NCBI RefSeq assembly: GCF_003646465.1
Contig: NZ_QZEX01000002.1
Location: 514,472-578,471 of the forward strand
Direction of reading: 5' to 3'
Length of the DNA stretch: 64,000 nt
Source: Chachezhania antarctica
GTDB lineage: Bacteria > Pseudomonadota > Alphaproteobacteria > Rhodobacterales > Rhodobacteraceae
A program made the translations under genes and the position numbers. The notes beneath the pieces were generated by a model. It was not told where the DNA came from, did no database searches, and saw only the letters and a program-made list of their open reading frames with translations. This document shows, in pieces, positions 17,635-28,490 of this stretch (the first letter of the stretch is position 1; the number at the start of each line of letters is the position of its first letter).

Positions 17635-20272
17635 CCCTGCCCTCCGCACTCATCTTTTCTTTTACCGCCTCCGCAATCTCAGGAGACACGTCATATCCAT
17701 CATACTCGTCGAGAAGCGCTTCATCGTAGGTCTCAAAAGCCCATTCATTCACGACTTCCAAAGCCCCGGATACCATCAAACCATGCGAGGCGCAGATCTT
17801 CTCGAACTCGGTCTCAGACCAATGCTCGCGAGTAAGTACTTCGAGGACAAGGGCGCCGTGTTTCGGGTCAAGCCCTGCCACCAGGCATTCGTAGTCAGGC
17901 GTGGAGGCACCGCTTTCTTCCTCTTCGACATCGAAAATCTGACCGAGGACGGACGACACGCGCTCGGTGTCCGAACGGATTGCTGCGATCCGCGAAGCGT
18001 CGAGCTTGGGTCCGCTGGCTTTCACAAGATCGGGTATCGCTTCGCCCGGACGACCCGGTTTCGAGGCACGAACAGTGCGAGGACCATCCGCAACTTCGCC
18101 AGCATGCAGGTCTGAGTAGGCAAGCGCAGGATCTAGACCCAAAGCCTTGTAGATTTTCTCGATGCTTGCAACTTCGTCGGAGTGAATAATGCCATCGGCA
18201 TGTGCTGCACCAACCAACGCTGCCCGCATAGCGGCCTGGCTGTCTTGGCCCACTTCCTTCAGTTTGCGGCGCAAGAGCGTCATGTCCGGTGGCACGGCCA
18301 GGAACCATTCAAGGTTTGCGCGCAGCCTGCGGCCTTCCTGATCGCTTAGGTCCGCGGCGAAGACCTGATCCTCCAGCGCCTTGCGCTCAGGCTCCGCGAT
18401 GCGACCATCCGCATGAGCAACGAACGACCCAAGTGCCAATTCAATCAGGGCGCTTCGATAGCTGTCGGAAACTTCCTCCAGTCTTTCGATCGGTTCGCCC
18501 AGGCTGAACAGTACCACAGGCTCCTCCGCCTTGGGCGACCGGAGCGCAAACCGAGGGTCGGGCGCCAGACCGAAACCGAGACGGGCGAGCGCGTCGGCCG
18601 CTCCTGTCATCTGCCGTTTCCCGATCTTCTCGCTCGTTTCTCCCTCCAGACGTCCGATCACCTCCTCAAGCGGCACCAATCCCCCCCGATCGACGATAGT
18701 GCTTGCCCAAGATTTCAAGCGGTCCATTTCCTCGGATGGGAAGGCATCCCACAGTTCAGAAGGCAGCAATGCATGCGCTTCCACGCTTCCGCGACCGTCA
18801 GGGTTTCGGCCCAGGAAGCGACTGAGCTTGTCGAGATCGTTCATAGCCTCATCGGCCAATTCTTGTGCGATCTCGACCGGCTTACGCAGGCCAGAAATAT
18901 CCGGCACCGGCTTTCCTTCAACAGTTGGGTTTGCTGAGCCCTCAAACTCGCTGGAAGCAGCCCTATAGGATACCTTGAGCGTTTTCCGGGGTTTGGCAAC
19001 CTTGAGCCCGTCAGGAAACCGCTGGTCAAACCGGATACGGAAAAGAGCGATGAACTCATCCCGGCATCGCGTCGCCGGAGTTCTCAGATATGTTTCAGGG
19101 TGACAAATGAACCAACTCAACAACCATTCGGCAGTCAAGTTTTCGCCCTTGTAAATCCGAGCCCCGATTGCGTACTTCAGTGAAAACGGGAGTTCCCAGC
19201 CCTGCTTCTCAAAAATGGGCTCGATCGCGTCGAAGTCGATTTCGACAAGAGTCGCGATGTCGAGGAACTCCCCCAGGTAGCGCCGGACGGAGTGACTATC
19301 GGGGTACAGCGACTGCAACCTTCGAACTTCCTGGACGATATCCTTAGCGTCATCCTGGGACTGATCGACGAAGAAACGACGCTCCAACCCGTAAAAATAC
19401 AGGAACATGTATCCTGCATCAAACCATGCATCTTTTCGACCGCCGGCAAGCCAATCGAGATAGGTCGCCCTGCAGTCCGGCGAGATTTCCGAGTAGTTCG
19501 GCCAATACGGCAGCCCGCTTCCAGCAACGTCCGTGCCCCGCTTTGCCACTGGCAAAGCGGGATCGATATAGCCTCGGCACTTTGAACGATAGCCGTTGGT
19601 GTTCAGCGAAGGAGGGGTTCCGACGTAAACCATCCCGCCGATGTTGCGGCCCGCGACGCTCGTCGTTTCGTCAGATCGGATCCACCCGATTTTTGGTGAT
19701 CTCCAAGACAGGGTAGCTGGCGCTGGTTGCTTTCTTTCAGCCGCTGCAGCTAGAGCTGGCGCCGCGGACTTTCCGGCACGGACGATCGCGGCGTAGTCCT
19801 GCTTCGGATGAACGTAGGCCTTGGTGGCCGCCTCTGTCGCTTGCGAAGGCTGCGCTCGTTCGGCCGCGGTCAATGAGTCTGGCATGGAAGACCGTCCCGC
19901 ACGGGCGATTGCGGCGTTGTCCTGCGTAGGTGGGGAGTAGGCTCGAATGGCAGCCGGTGCTTGGGACGCAATGGCTTCGCGAGTTCGTTCGCGCTCACGC
20001 TCGATACGTTTGTCGTAGGCACTTGGTTGGGCTGCCAGCTCAGGTCCGAGTGTTCGGGTTTCGGAACTTCCCACGGCTTGCGCTTTTGCAGCGACTTTCC
20101 GCGATCTCCGCTTTTCTTGCCACCAGACCAAAATGATAGGAGCACCAAATGCAAACAACATTTGGCCACCCACCGGCCACCCCTGGAGGACTGTGACCAC
20201 CACGATCATGCAAAAGATGAAGTAGACAAAAAGAAAGAATGTAATTCGGAAAAACTTGAGTAATGAAGACAC
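17612..20272 (-). CDS. membrane-anchored TerB-N / TerB / TerB-C domain protein
   Basis: About 886 residues. Two adjacent hydrophobic helices near the N-terminus predict anchoring in the inner membrane, followed by a low-complexity linker with two near-repeats (KAYVHPKQDYAAIVRAGKSA-like). TerB_N follows at about 200-450 (GGMVYVGTPP, SPDCRATYLDWLAGGR). A TerB fold at about 620-730 has two internal halves with conserved acidic patterns (HADGRIAEPE and HADGIIHSDE) that match the metal-binding sites of TerB. TerB_C lies at the end. GTG 20272 has a GGGGAGGGG site 5 bases away and is preferred to GTG 20296. It heads the operon with the BrxD-like ATPase and the helicase. TerB proteins are associated with membrane-linked stress and defence complexes. 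Confidence 0.82.
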   Translation of the reverse strand: MSSLLKFFRITFFLFVYFIFCMIVVVTVLQGWPVGGQMLFAFGAPIILVWWQEKRRSRKVAAKAQAVGSSETRTLGPELAAQPSAYDKRIERERERTREAIASQAPAAIRAYSPPTQDNAAIARAGRSSMPDSLTAAERAQPSQATEAATKAYVHPKQDYAAIVRAGKSAAPALAAAAERKQPAPATLSWRSPKIGWIRSDETTSVAGRNIGGMVYVGTPPSLNTNGYRSKCRGYIDPALPVAKRGTDVAGSGLPYWPNYSEISPDCRATYLDWLAGGRKDAWFDAGYMFLYFYGLERRFFVDQSQDDAKDIVQEVRRLQSLYPDSHSVRRYLGEFLDIATLVEIDFDAIEPIFEKQGWELPFSLKYAIGARIYKGENLTAEWLLSWFICHPETYLRTPATRCRDEFIALFRIRFDQRFPDGLKVAKPRKTLKVSYRAASSEFEGSANPTVEGKPVPDISGLRKPVEIAQELADEAMNDLDKLSRFLGRNPDGRGSVEAHALLPSELWDAFPSEEMDRLKSWASTIVDRGGLVPLEEVIGRLEGETSEKIGKRQMTGAADALARLGFGLAPDPRFALRSPKAEEPVVLFSLGEPIERLEEVSDSYRSALIELALGSFVAHADGRIAEPERKALEDQVFAADLSDQEGRRLRANLEWFLAVPPDMTLLRRKLKEVGQDSQAAMRAALVGAAHADGIIHSDEVASIEKIYKALGLDPALAYSDLHAGEVADGPRTVRASKPGRPGEAIPDLVKASGPKLDASRIAAIRSDTERVSSVLGQIFDVEEEESGASTPDYECLVAGLDPKHGALVLEVLTREHWSETEFEKICASHGLMVSGALEVVNEWAFETYDEALLDEYDGYDVSPEIAEAVKEKMSAEGRDVEVETT

Positions 20273-20599
20273 TATCGCCCCTCCCCCTTCAGTCACACTA
20301 TTTTACACGAACATCATTTCAATCATTAAAGCGGAGCCTGAACAGTTTTCCGGCCAGCGTCCACTGCCCAATGAGGTGACAGCGGTCATGCCCCAAGCAC
20401 TTGGGGCCTTCAGCGCCCCCCTGATCTGAACTCGCCACCACGGAGATGATCACTGAGGGAGTGGGTGGCATTGGGGATAACGCATTCATCTCGCGCGTTG
20501 ACTGGCACCAGCGCCACTGAAGCTGCACATCAACCTCAGACTGCCCTCCCGCCGCAGATGGGAGCCCGATCGCCCTGCATTGCCCTCGGATGCGGCGAT

Positions 20600-20854
20600 C
20601 CAGTTCGTTTGACCACCAAGGTCCTGCTCAAGCTGCCGCCCCGGCAAGCGACTGAGATAGTGGCCAGCCCGTTGAAGATGGCGGACTTAGACTGGACGGA
20701 GGCGTATCGAGCCAAAGATGCGTTGCCTGAAATCCTTCGAAAACGCTTTGCCGCTAGAAACCCCGGCTGCCAATCCGCCGAGATCAAGATGCGTGCTGCA
20801 CTGATGAACCGTTTCTCGGCCCTCGGCACCGCCGTGATCGTCTGCACCGCCTGA
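20600..20854 (+). pseudogene. IS5-family transposase remnant with internal deletion
   Basis: The frame contains two separate parts of an IS5-type transposase. Codons near 20612-20695 (TTKVLLKLPPRQATEIVAS...LDW) correspond to the N-terminal region that normally reads like MKVLFGMPLRQTTGFVESL. The end (AEIKMRAALMNRFSALGTAV) matches the normal C-terminus. The central catalytic DDE core is missing, so the copy is dead. The frame is open from 20465, but the earlier residues are not recognisable. Confidence 0.6.
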
Positions 20855-21599
20855 CAAAGACCGATAAAGGGGCCATCACGCCTCAAGCCATCGTTCCGCA
20901 ACAATGCCGCGGCGGCCTTGAAGGTGCAGCAGGCCAAACTTGGACTAGCCCTAACATGTCGTCGCCGCGATCTTCACAAAAGGCATCCGCGAAAAATTTG
21001 GTACTTGGTACACAAGATCACCGCTTACTGTATTGATTATATGAATGTATTCTGGATCAATCCGTCCAATCCATCATGGGCGCAACGGACAGGCGCGCAG
21101 CCCTGCGAAGCTCAAGTTTCTCGTGTTTCATTGCTCTTCCGACTGGTGGGGCCGTGCTGTTTTGGTAGCTCGAAAGCCGCGATTGCCGTCGTTCCCGGCA
21201 CCAAGGCCTACAAATGTAGTCCCCGGTCGAAGTCTTGCAGGCTTGGGCGCCCGGTTAATAGCAGCTCGCAGGCTTCGAAGCAAAGGACTGCTATCCGTTC
21301 GCCTCAGCACGTCAATCGGTTTCGCGACGTGATGGTTTGGGGTGGTCGCCCTGAACGGCATCGTCACTTCCCGGTTGGCGTGCCAGGGACGCGAACGGTC
21401 CGTATCTGGCGATACGACGCATCGAGACGTGGCATTGAAGCGGGAGGAGATGTTCGTTCGTTATCCAGTTAATACAGTTAGTTGCACAACATAATTCGAG
21501 TATGGAGGTTCGCCAGGCTGCCTTTGATCCCATCGTTACCTGCACCCGTATGGACCCATGGCGCCGTACAGTATGATCAACAGACAACGGAGCTTGACG
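20855..21599. other. 745-base gap between the island and metH, nothing supported
   Basis: Several overlapping short frames on both strands (for example 21045-21332 plus and 21128-21367 minus) lack ribosome sites and recognisable products. There is an AT-richer patch near 21020-21060. I read this as decayed sequence at the junction between the accessory island and the core chromosome. No direct repeat with the other end of the island was found by eye. Confidence 0.45.
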
Positions 21600-21632
21600 G
21601 GCGCGGCGCATCCCCGAAGGACGCGCCGTGCC
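21600..21632 (-). terminator. hairpin downstream of metH
   Basis: A 14-bp stem with one mismatch and one G-T pair (GGCGCGGCGCATCC against GGACGCGCCGTGCC) around a 5-base loop begins 6 bases past the metH stop on the minus strand. There is no T-run, so it may be a weak terminator or an RNA-stabilising structure. Confidence 0.5.
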
Positions 21633-21637
21633 TTCGA

Positions 21638-24359
21638 TTATTCCGCCGCGACCTTGGCGGCGGCGTCGGGGCGGTAGTTCAGGATCGGGGCAAGCCAGCG
21701 CTCGGCCTCCTCCAGTTCCATCCCCTTGCGTTGGGCGTATTCGGCGACCTGATCGCGTTCCACCTTGGCGACGCCGAAATAGGCGGCGTCCGGATGGCCG
21801 ATGTAGATGCCCGAGACCGAGGACCCCGGCCACATAGCCATGCTTTCCGTCAGCTTCACACCCGTCTTAGCTTCGGCGTCCAACAGGCTGAAAAGAGTCA
21901 GTTTTTCAGTGTGGTCCGGCTGCGCGGGATAGCCCGGCGCGGGGCGGATACCGCGGTAGGGTTCGCGGATCAGTTCCTCGGGCGAATACGCCTCGTCCGG
22001 GGCGTAGCCCCAGTATGTCTTGCGCGCGCGTTCGTGGAGCATCTCGGCCATCGCCTCGGCGAAGCGATCCGCCAGGGCCTTCACGAGGATCGCCTGGTAA
22101 TCGTCGCCGGCCTTTTCGAAGCGTTCCGCGATCTCGACCTCTTCCGGCCCTGCCGTCACGACGAAACCGCCGATCCAGTCATCCGTCCCCTTCGGCGCCA
22201 CGAAATCGGCCAGTGCCATGTTGGGCCGGGCCTTCCGCTTGACCGTCTGCTGCCGCAACGTGTGGAGCGTGGCCAGTTCTTCGGTCCGGGCGTCGTCCTT
22301 GAACAGGCGGATGTCGTCGCCTTCGCTGTTGGCGGGCCAGAAGCCGGTCACGGCGCGGGGCTTGAACCAGCCTTCGCCGATGATCTTCTCAAGCATGGTC
22401 TGCGCGTCGGCGAACAGGTTGCGCGCCGCCTCCCCGTACTTCTCATCCTCAAGGATGCGGGGATAGACGCCTTTCAGTTCCCATGTCTGGAAGAACGGCG
22501 TCCAGTCGATATGGGCCGCGATCTCGGCCAGATCCCAGTCTTCGACGACCTTGGCGCCGGTAAAGCTGGGTGCGGGCACGGAATAGTCCGACCAGTCGAT
22601 CTGGGGCGCATTGGCCCGCGCGGCCGCCAGCGGCAGGCGCGATTTCGCGGCTTCGGCCTTTTCGTGGCGTTCGGTCAGGTCGGCATATTCGGTGCGGATA
22701 TTCTCGATATACCCGTCCCTCTGCGAATTGCTGAGAAGCGAGGACACGACCCCCACCGCCCGGCTGGCATCGGTGACGTAAACCACCTGACTGCGGTTGT
22801 ACTGCGGCGAGATCTTGACCGCCGTGTGCACCTTCGACGTGGTCGCGCCGCCGATCAGCAGCGGCACGTCGAAACCTTCCCGCTCCATCTCGGACGCCAG
22901 ATGCACCATCTCGTCCAATGACGGCGTGATCAGGCCCGACAGGCCGATCACATCGACGTTCTTTTCGCGTGCGACTTCAAGGATCTTCTGCGGCGGCACC
23001 ATGACGCCCAGATCGATGATTTCGTAATTGTTGCAGGCCAGTACGACGCCGACGATGTTCTTGCCGATGTCGTGCACATCGCCCTTCACCGTCGCCATCA
23101 GCACCGTGCCGGCATTGTCGCGCCCGCCACCACCGTTCAGGCGCTTTTCTTCTTCCATATAGGGCAGAAGCAGGGCCACGGCCTGCTTCATCACGCGAGC
23201 GGATTTCACCACCTGCGGCAGGAACATCTTGCCCGCGCCGAAGAGGTCACCGACCACGTTCATGCCGGCCATCAGCGGCCCTTCGATCACTTCCAGCGGC
23301 TTGTCGGCGGCCACCCGCGCCTCTTCCGTGTCTTCGTCCACGAATTCCGTGATGCCGTTGACCAGCGCGTGTTCCAGCCGCTTTTCGACCGACCATTCGC
23401 GCCATGCCAGATCGCGCACCCGTTCTTCGCGCGCGCCGCCGCGGAAGCGTTCGGCGATGTCCAGAAGGTTCTCTGTCGCCGTGCCGCCCGCCTTGGGCTT
23501 GCGGTTCAGAACGACGTCTTCGCAGGCCTCGCGCAGTTCGGCATCGATCTGGTCGTAGACGGCCAGCTGGCCGGCGTTGACGATGCCCATGTCCATGCCC
23601 GCCTTGATGGCGTGGTACAGGAACACGGCATGCATCGCCTCGCGCACGGGATCGTTGCCCCGGAACGAAAACGACAGGTTCGAAACCCCGCCCGAGATAT
23701 GGCAATGCGGCAGGTTCTGGCGGATCCAGCGGGTCGCCTCGATGAAGTCGACACCGTAATTGTCGTGCTCTTCGATCCCCGTGGCCACGGCAAAGACGTT
23801 CGGGTCGAATATGATGTCTTCGGGGGGGAAGCCCACCTCTTCCGTCAGGATCTTGTAGGCGCGGGCGCAGATTTCCGTCTTGCGTTCGAACGTGTCGGCC
23901 TGGCCGTCCTCGTCGAAGGCCATGACCACCACGGCGGCACCGTAGGACAGGCACAGCCCGGCCTGATGGCGGAACGCGTCTTCGCCTTCCTTCATCGAGA
24001 TGGAGTTGACCACCGGCTTGCCCTGCACGCATTGCAGGCCGGCCTCGATCACCTCCCATTTCGAACTGTCGATCATCACCGGCACCCGGGCGATATCGGG
24101 TTCGGCGGCGACAAGGTTCAGGAAGTCGATCATGGCCTGCTTCGAGTCGATCAGGCCTTCGTCCATGTTGACGTCGATGATCTGGGCACCGTTTTCGACC
24201 TGGTCGCGGGCAACCTCCAGCGCGGTGTCGTATTCGCGGTTGGTGATCAGCTTGCGGAACCGGGCCGAGCCGGTGACGTTCGTCCGTTCGCCCACGTTGA
24301 CGAAGGGAATGTCCTTGGTCAGGACAAAGGGTTCAAGCCCCGAAAGGCGCAGAAGGGGA

Positions 24360-24367
<8 letters not shown>
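21638..24367 (-). CDS. metH: methionine synthase, folate/cobalamin-binding and activation part
   Basis: 909 residues from ATG 24367; the frame extends to 24403 but the family start is [14 protein letters not shown]. Domains in order: pterin-binding TIM barrel ([12 protein letters not shown]...), cap and cobalamin-binding Rossmann domain with the axial-His motif DVHDIGKN, and a C-terminal AdoMet activation domain ([15 protein letters not shown], then [10 protein letters not shown]). It transfers the methyl of 5-methyltetrahydrofolate through cobalamin to homocysteine, but its own homocysteine domain is absent and is encoded by the gene just upstream, with an 8-base overlap. The two halves together equal one canonical MetH. 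Regulation is probably by the cobalamin riboswitch upstream. Confidence 0.95.
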
Positions 24368-25415
<1,048 letters not shown>

Positions 25416-25585
25416 GTCGCTCCCACGGTCAGGCAAGTCTCGCACCTACGGCAGGAGTTAACCAATAGCAAACTCATCATACTAACAAAGATAGTGAGGT
25501 TCATTCATACTGGCGGACGAAACGCGCCGGAACACGCCGCTTTGCGGACGGAAAACGACGTGTTTCTGGTGTCCCAGATTTGCCC

Positions 25586-25888
25586 TCAGAGCATGCGCCG
25601 CCGCTCCCGCGCGCCGCCCCGCCGCCGTGGACAGGGCAGCGACAGATCCAGCGTTCCGGGCGTGCCGGTCAGGCTTTGGCGGACGAGGTCGCAGAAGGCC
25701 GCGACGGCCGGGTCGGTGCCGGTGAAGGGGGCCGCCAGGGCCAGCGCACGCTGGGCTTCGGCCGTGTAGCTGGCATCCGCGTCAAGGAAGGCCAGCCACT
25801 GGATATAGCCCAGCCGCGCCAGTTCCCGCGCCCGTTCGGGTGTCTCGGACCGGGATTGCAAAGTGGTGATCGTTCGTTCCAGAAGCAT
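25586..25888 (-). CDS. small uncharacterised protein between a B12 riboswitch and metH
   Basis: A 100-residue product from ATG 25888, chosen because GGAGGG stands 5 bases upstream; the frame could also begin at 25975 or 25927. The protein is mostly helical (ERARELARLGYIQWLAFLDAD...) with a very basic Arg-rich C-terminus, no Cys cluster and no signal peptide. It is the first gene after the cobalamin riboswitch and is followed on the same strand by both metH halves, 170 bases away. A role tied to cobalamin or methionine metabolism is inferred from position only. Confidence 0.6.
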   Translation of the reverse strand: MLLERTITTLQSRSETPERARELARLGYIQWLAFLDADASYTAEAQRALALAAPFTGTDPAVAAFCDLVRQSLTGTPGTLDLSLPCPRRRGGARERRRML

Positions 25889-26003
25889 CGCGCCCTCCGC
25901 GCAGATTGGGCGGGGGATCGGGCGCATGACGATGACGGGAAACCGTGTCGGTCCATCTCGGTCACTCCGCCCCATGGCGCCCCGCCAGGGTCAAGGTGGC
26001 TGC

Positions 26004-26197
26004 GGTGCGAATGTCGCACCGGAGATGGCAGGTCTCCTGACTTGCGGGTCGTCGCGGTGTCCGAACCTTCCCGGGCCGATTCGCCCAGTGGTTAAGTCTC
26101 GGAGCCGCTCTCCGCCTACAGTTGCGGGGGCAGTCGCGGAATTGGGCCGAGGCCCGCACCGCATTCCCTTTTCAGCCGCCCCGAAGGGCCGGCACCA
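26004..26197 (-). promoter_or_regulatory. cobalamin (AdoCbl) riboswitch
   Basis: Read on the minus strand the region shows the conserved blocks in order: GGTGCCGG, GGCTGAAAAGGGAAT, GCGGTG, AATTCCGCG, GACTGCCCCCGCAACTGT, CCACTGGG, and the closing AGTCAGGAGACCTGCC at about 26025-26040 in plus coordinates. A perfect 7-bp hairpin (GGTGCGA...TCGCACC, 26004-26020) follows and is probably part of the expression platform. It has no T-run, so control may be at translation. Cobalamin excess would be expected to repress the small gene and possibly metH, although for a B12-dependent MetH this is less usual than for B12-independent enzymes or transporters. Confidence 0.93.
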
Positions 26198-26361
26198 TCG
26201 GGATCATGGATCGCATGTCCGGATCATCGAGTCCACATCTGTCGGGGGTGACGTCAGTCCGGGCCCGGTTTTTCCGGTCACCATGGCCTCCCCCGCCGGC
26301 AATCCGGGAGATCATGACAGGCGTTCGCCGCTTGCCCATGATCGGGCCAGACGAGGCCCTG

Positions 26362-27063
26362 CTAGAGCCGCGCCATGAACCGGTGGCCTGCGCGATAGGT
26401 CAGCTTCACGGCGGTCACCACGCGGTCGCCGTCCAGCGTGACACGGTCGAGCGTCAGGACCGGGCTTTCGGCCGCGATGTCCAGCAGCCGCGCGGTGTCC
26501 GGCGCGGCCTGTTCGGCGGCGAAGGACAGCGTCCCGCCGGTGTAGGGGATGTTCTCCAGCAGCCATTCGTTCGCGCTGATCCGTTCGAACGGTGCGTCGT
26601 CGAGGCCCGGCAGGCGGCCGTCGATCCAGCGGTTTTCGACGGCATAGGGCGCGCCATTGGCGAAGTGGAGGGCGACGACATGAAGGCAGGACGCATCGAA
26701 CCCCTTCCCGCCCGGGATGTTCGCGGGCGGGCGCTCGATGCCGCTTTGGACAAGGCGGTAGCCATAGGTGGCGCCCGTGTCCTCGATCTCCTGCCGCATG
26801 ATGGCGATGTCCAGCACCGCGCGGCGGACGGGATGCAGCGCAACCCGCGTGCCGCCCTTGCGGCGGCGGTCGACCAGCCCGTCTTCGGCGAGGCTGCGCA
26901 ACGCACGGTTCACCGTCGTGCGGGCACAGCCGAATTCCTCGGCAAGGGCGGTTTCGTGGGGGATGAGCTCTCCCGGCGGCCAGTCGCGGCGGTGGATGCG
27001 GCGGCGCACCTCGTCGCGGATCTCGCGCCAGCCGGCGCGGGCCTGTTTGGTGTCGGTCGTCAC
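26362..27063 (-). CDS. hutC: histidine utilisation repressor, GntR/HutC family
   Basis: 233 residues from GTG 27063, whose first bases overlap the hutF stop as GTGA; the longer frame to 27165 has no site and lies within hutF. The N-terminal winged helix is GntR type (LIPHETALAEEFGCARTTVNRALRSLAEDGLVDRR region). The C-terminal half is a UTRA ligand-binding domain. HutC repressors bind urocanate, which relieves repression of the hut genes. A perfect palindrome lies between the two divergent hut operons and is the likely binding site; repression of its own operon follows. Confidence 0.93.
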   Translation of the reverse strand: MTTDTKQARAGWREIRDEVRRRIHRRDWPPGELIPHETALAEEFGCARTTVNRALRSLAEDGLVDRRRKGGTRVALHPVRRAVLDIAIMRQEIEDTGATYGYRLVQSGIERPPANIPGGKGFDASCLHVVALHFANGAPYAVENRWIDGRLPGLDDAPFERISANEWLLENIPYTGGTLSFAAEQAAPDTARLLDIAAESPVLTLDRVTLDGDRVVTAVKLTYRAGHRFMARL

Positions 27064-28424
27064 ATCGTGTCCCTCAGGCCGGCCAGTGCGCGGCGGTATC
27101 CGGCCACAATCTCCTCCCGGCGCGCGTGGCGGCCATTCTGTACCACGTGCCGCCCGCCCGACCACACATCCGCGACATGGGTCGCGCTGCCGGCAAAGAC
27201 GAAGGCATCCAGCGCCGTGTCCCCCGTCAGCCGGTCCAGATCCGGGTGGCTTGTATCGAGCGCCAGCAGGTCGGCCCAGGCCCCGGTTTCGATCCGCCCG
27301 GCATCGCGGCCCGCAGCCTGCGCGCCGCCCGCCGCCACGGCATCGAAGATCCGCCGCGCCGAGGATTTATCGGCGGAGGCCAGCATCGCGCGGCCCCTAT
27401 CACGCAGGCGTTGGGAATGTTCCAGCACGCGGATCTCCTCGGCCAGCGAGATGCGCAGGTTTGAGTCCGATCCGATGCCGATGCGGCCCCCTGCGTCCAT
27501 GTAGCGGACACCATCGAAGATCCCGTCACCCAGATTGCTTTCGGTGATCGGGCACAGCCCCGCGACGGCGCCCGTGGCGGCGAGGCCCAGCGTTTCGTCC
27601 GGCGTCATCTGCGTGCAGTGGATCAGGCACCATTCCGGGCCGATTTTGAGATTGGCCAGCGCCCATTCGACCGGCCGCGCGCCCCAGGCGGCTTCGACCT
27701 CCTCAACCTCGGGCACCTGTTCGGCCAGATGCATGTGGATCGGGCCCCCATTCGCCAAACCGGGCAGAGCCGCGAAGGACTCCTGCCGCACGGCCCGCAG
27801 CGAATGCGGCGCGACGCCCAGCCGCGTGTCGGCAGGCAAGGCGCTGAGGCTGGCACCGGCGCCCTCCACGATCTTCGCGTAAAGGTCCAGATCCGACCCG
27901 AACCGCACCTGCCCGGGCGACAGCGCCCGCCCGTCGCAGCCGCCGTGTTCGTAAAGCACCGGCAGCAGCGTCAGCCCGATGCCCGACGTACCCGCAGCCG
28001 CCGCGATGCGTTCGGCCATCTCGGACGGATTGTCATAAGGCGTGCCGTCGGTCTGGTGATGCAGGTAGTGGAATTCGACCGATGCGCCGAAGCCTGCCTC
28101 CAGCATCTCCATCTGCACGAAGGCGGCGATGGCTTCGACCTGATCGGGTGTCATCCGGTCCAGAAAGCGGAACATCAGCCGCCGCCATGTCCAGAAACTG
28201 TCCGACGCATCAGGCCCGCGCGCTTCGGTCAGGCCCGCCATGGCGCGCTGGAAGGCGTGGGAATGGAGGTTGGCCGGTGCGGGCAGCAGCACGTCGACCA
28301 AGGCGTCCCCCGCCCCGCCGGGCTCGACCGCCACGATCCGGCCATCATCCACCGTCACGCAGACATCCTGCGCCCATCCCGTCGGCAACAAGGCCTGCCC
28401 GGCCCGGATCTTTTGCATCGCCAT
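27060..28424 (-). CDS. hutF: formimidoylglutamate deiminase
   Basis: 454 residues. This is an amidohydrolase-superfamily enzyme with the first metal motif in [10 protein letters not shown], later His ligands in HMHLAEQ and HCTQM, and an Asp in GIGSDSN. It converts N-formimino-glutamate to N-formyl-glutamate and ammonia, so the pathway here is the five-step one with HutG. The sequence starts GTG ATG GCG ATG; ATG 28424 is chosen but 28418 is possible. It is followed by hutC with a 4-base overlap and is divergent from hutI across a 66-base gap holding the operator. Confidence 0.95.
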   Translation of the reverse strand: MAMQKIRAGQALLPTGWAQDVCVTVDDGRIVAVEPGGAGDALVDVLLPAPANLHSHAFQRAMAGLTEARGPDASDSFWTWRRLMFRFLDRMTPDQVEAIAAFVQMEMLEAGFGASVEFHYLHHQTDGTPYDNPSEMAERIAAAAGTSGIGLTLLPVLYEHGGCDGRALSPGQVRFGSDLDLYAKIVEGAGASLSALPADTRLGVAPHSLRAVRQESFAALPGLANGGPIHMHLAEQVPEVEEVEAAWGARPVEWALANLKIGPEWCLIHCTQMTPDETLGLAATGAVAGLCPITESNLGDGIFDGVRYMDAGGRIGIGSDSNLRISLAEEIRVLEHSQRLRDRGRAMLASADKSSARRIFDAVAAGGAQAAGRDAGRIETGAWADLLALDTSHPDLDRLTGDTALDAFVFAGSATHVADVWSGGRHVVQNGRHARREEIVAGYRRALAGLRDTM

Positions 28425-28441
28425 CACCGCTTGCTTTTGAT

Positions 28442-28459
28442 ATTATGTGCATACATAAT
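28442..28459. promoter_or_regulatory. perfect palindrome, probable HutC operator
   Basis: ATTATGT-GCAT-ACATAAT: two 7-bp arms, perfectly complementary, around a 4-base centre. It lies between the divergent hutF and hutI starts in an otherwise GC-rich region. AT-rich palindromes with TGT/ACA cores are typical GntR/HutC targets. One site could serve both operons. Confidence 0.75.
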
Positions 28460-28490
28460 CCAGACTCAGTTTCGCACGCAAGGATTACAA

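Noticed and set aside
14129-20272. The three-gene module as a complete BREX locus
   Set aside because: PglZ, BrxC and a methylase are all missing; only BrxD-like and BrxHI-like parts are seen.
1-21599. The island as a prophage or integrative element
   Set aside because: No integrase, phage structural, replication or conjugation genes and no tRNA attachment site were found; only IS elements are present.
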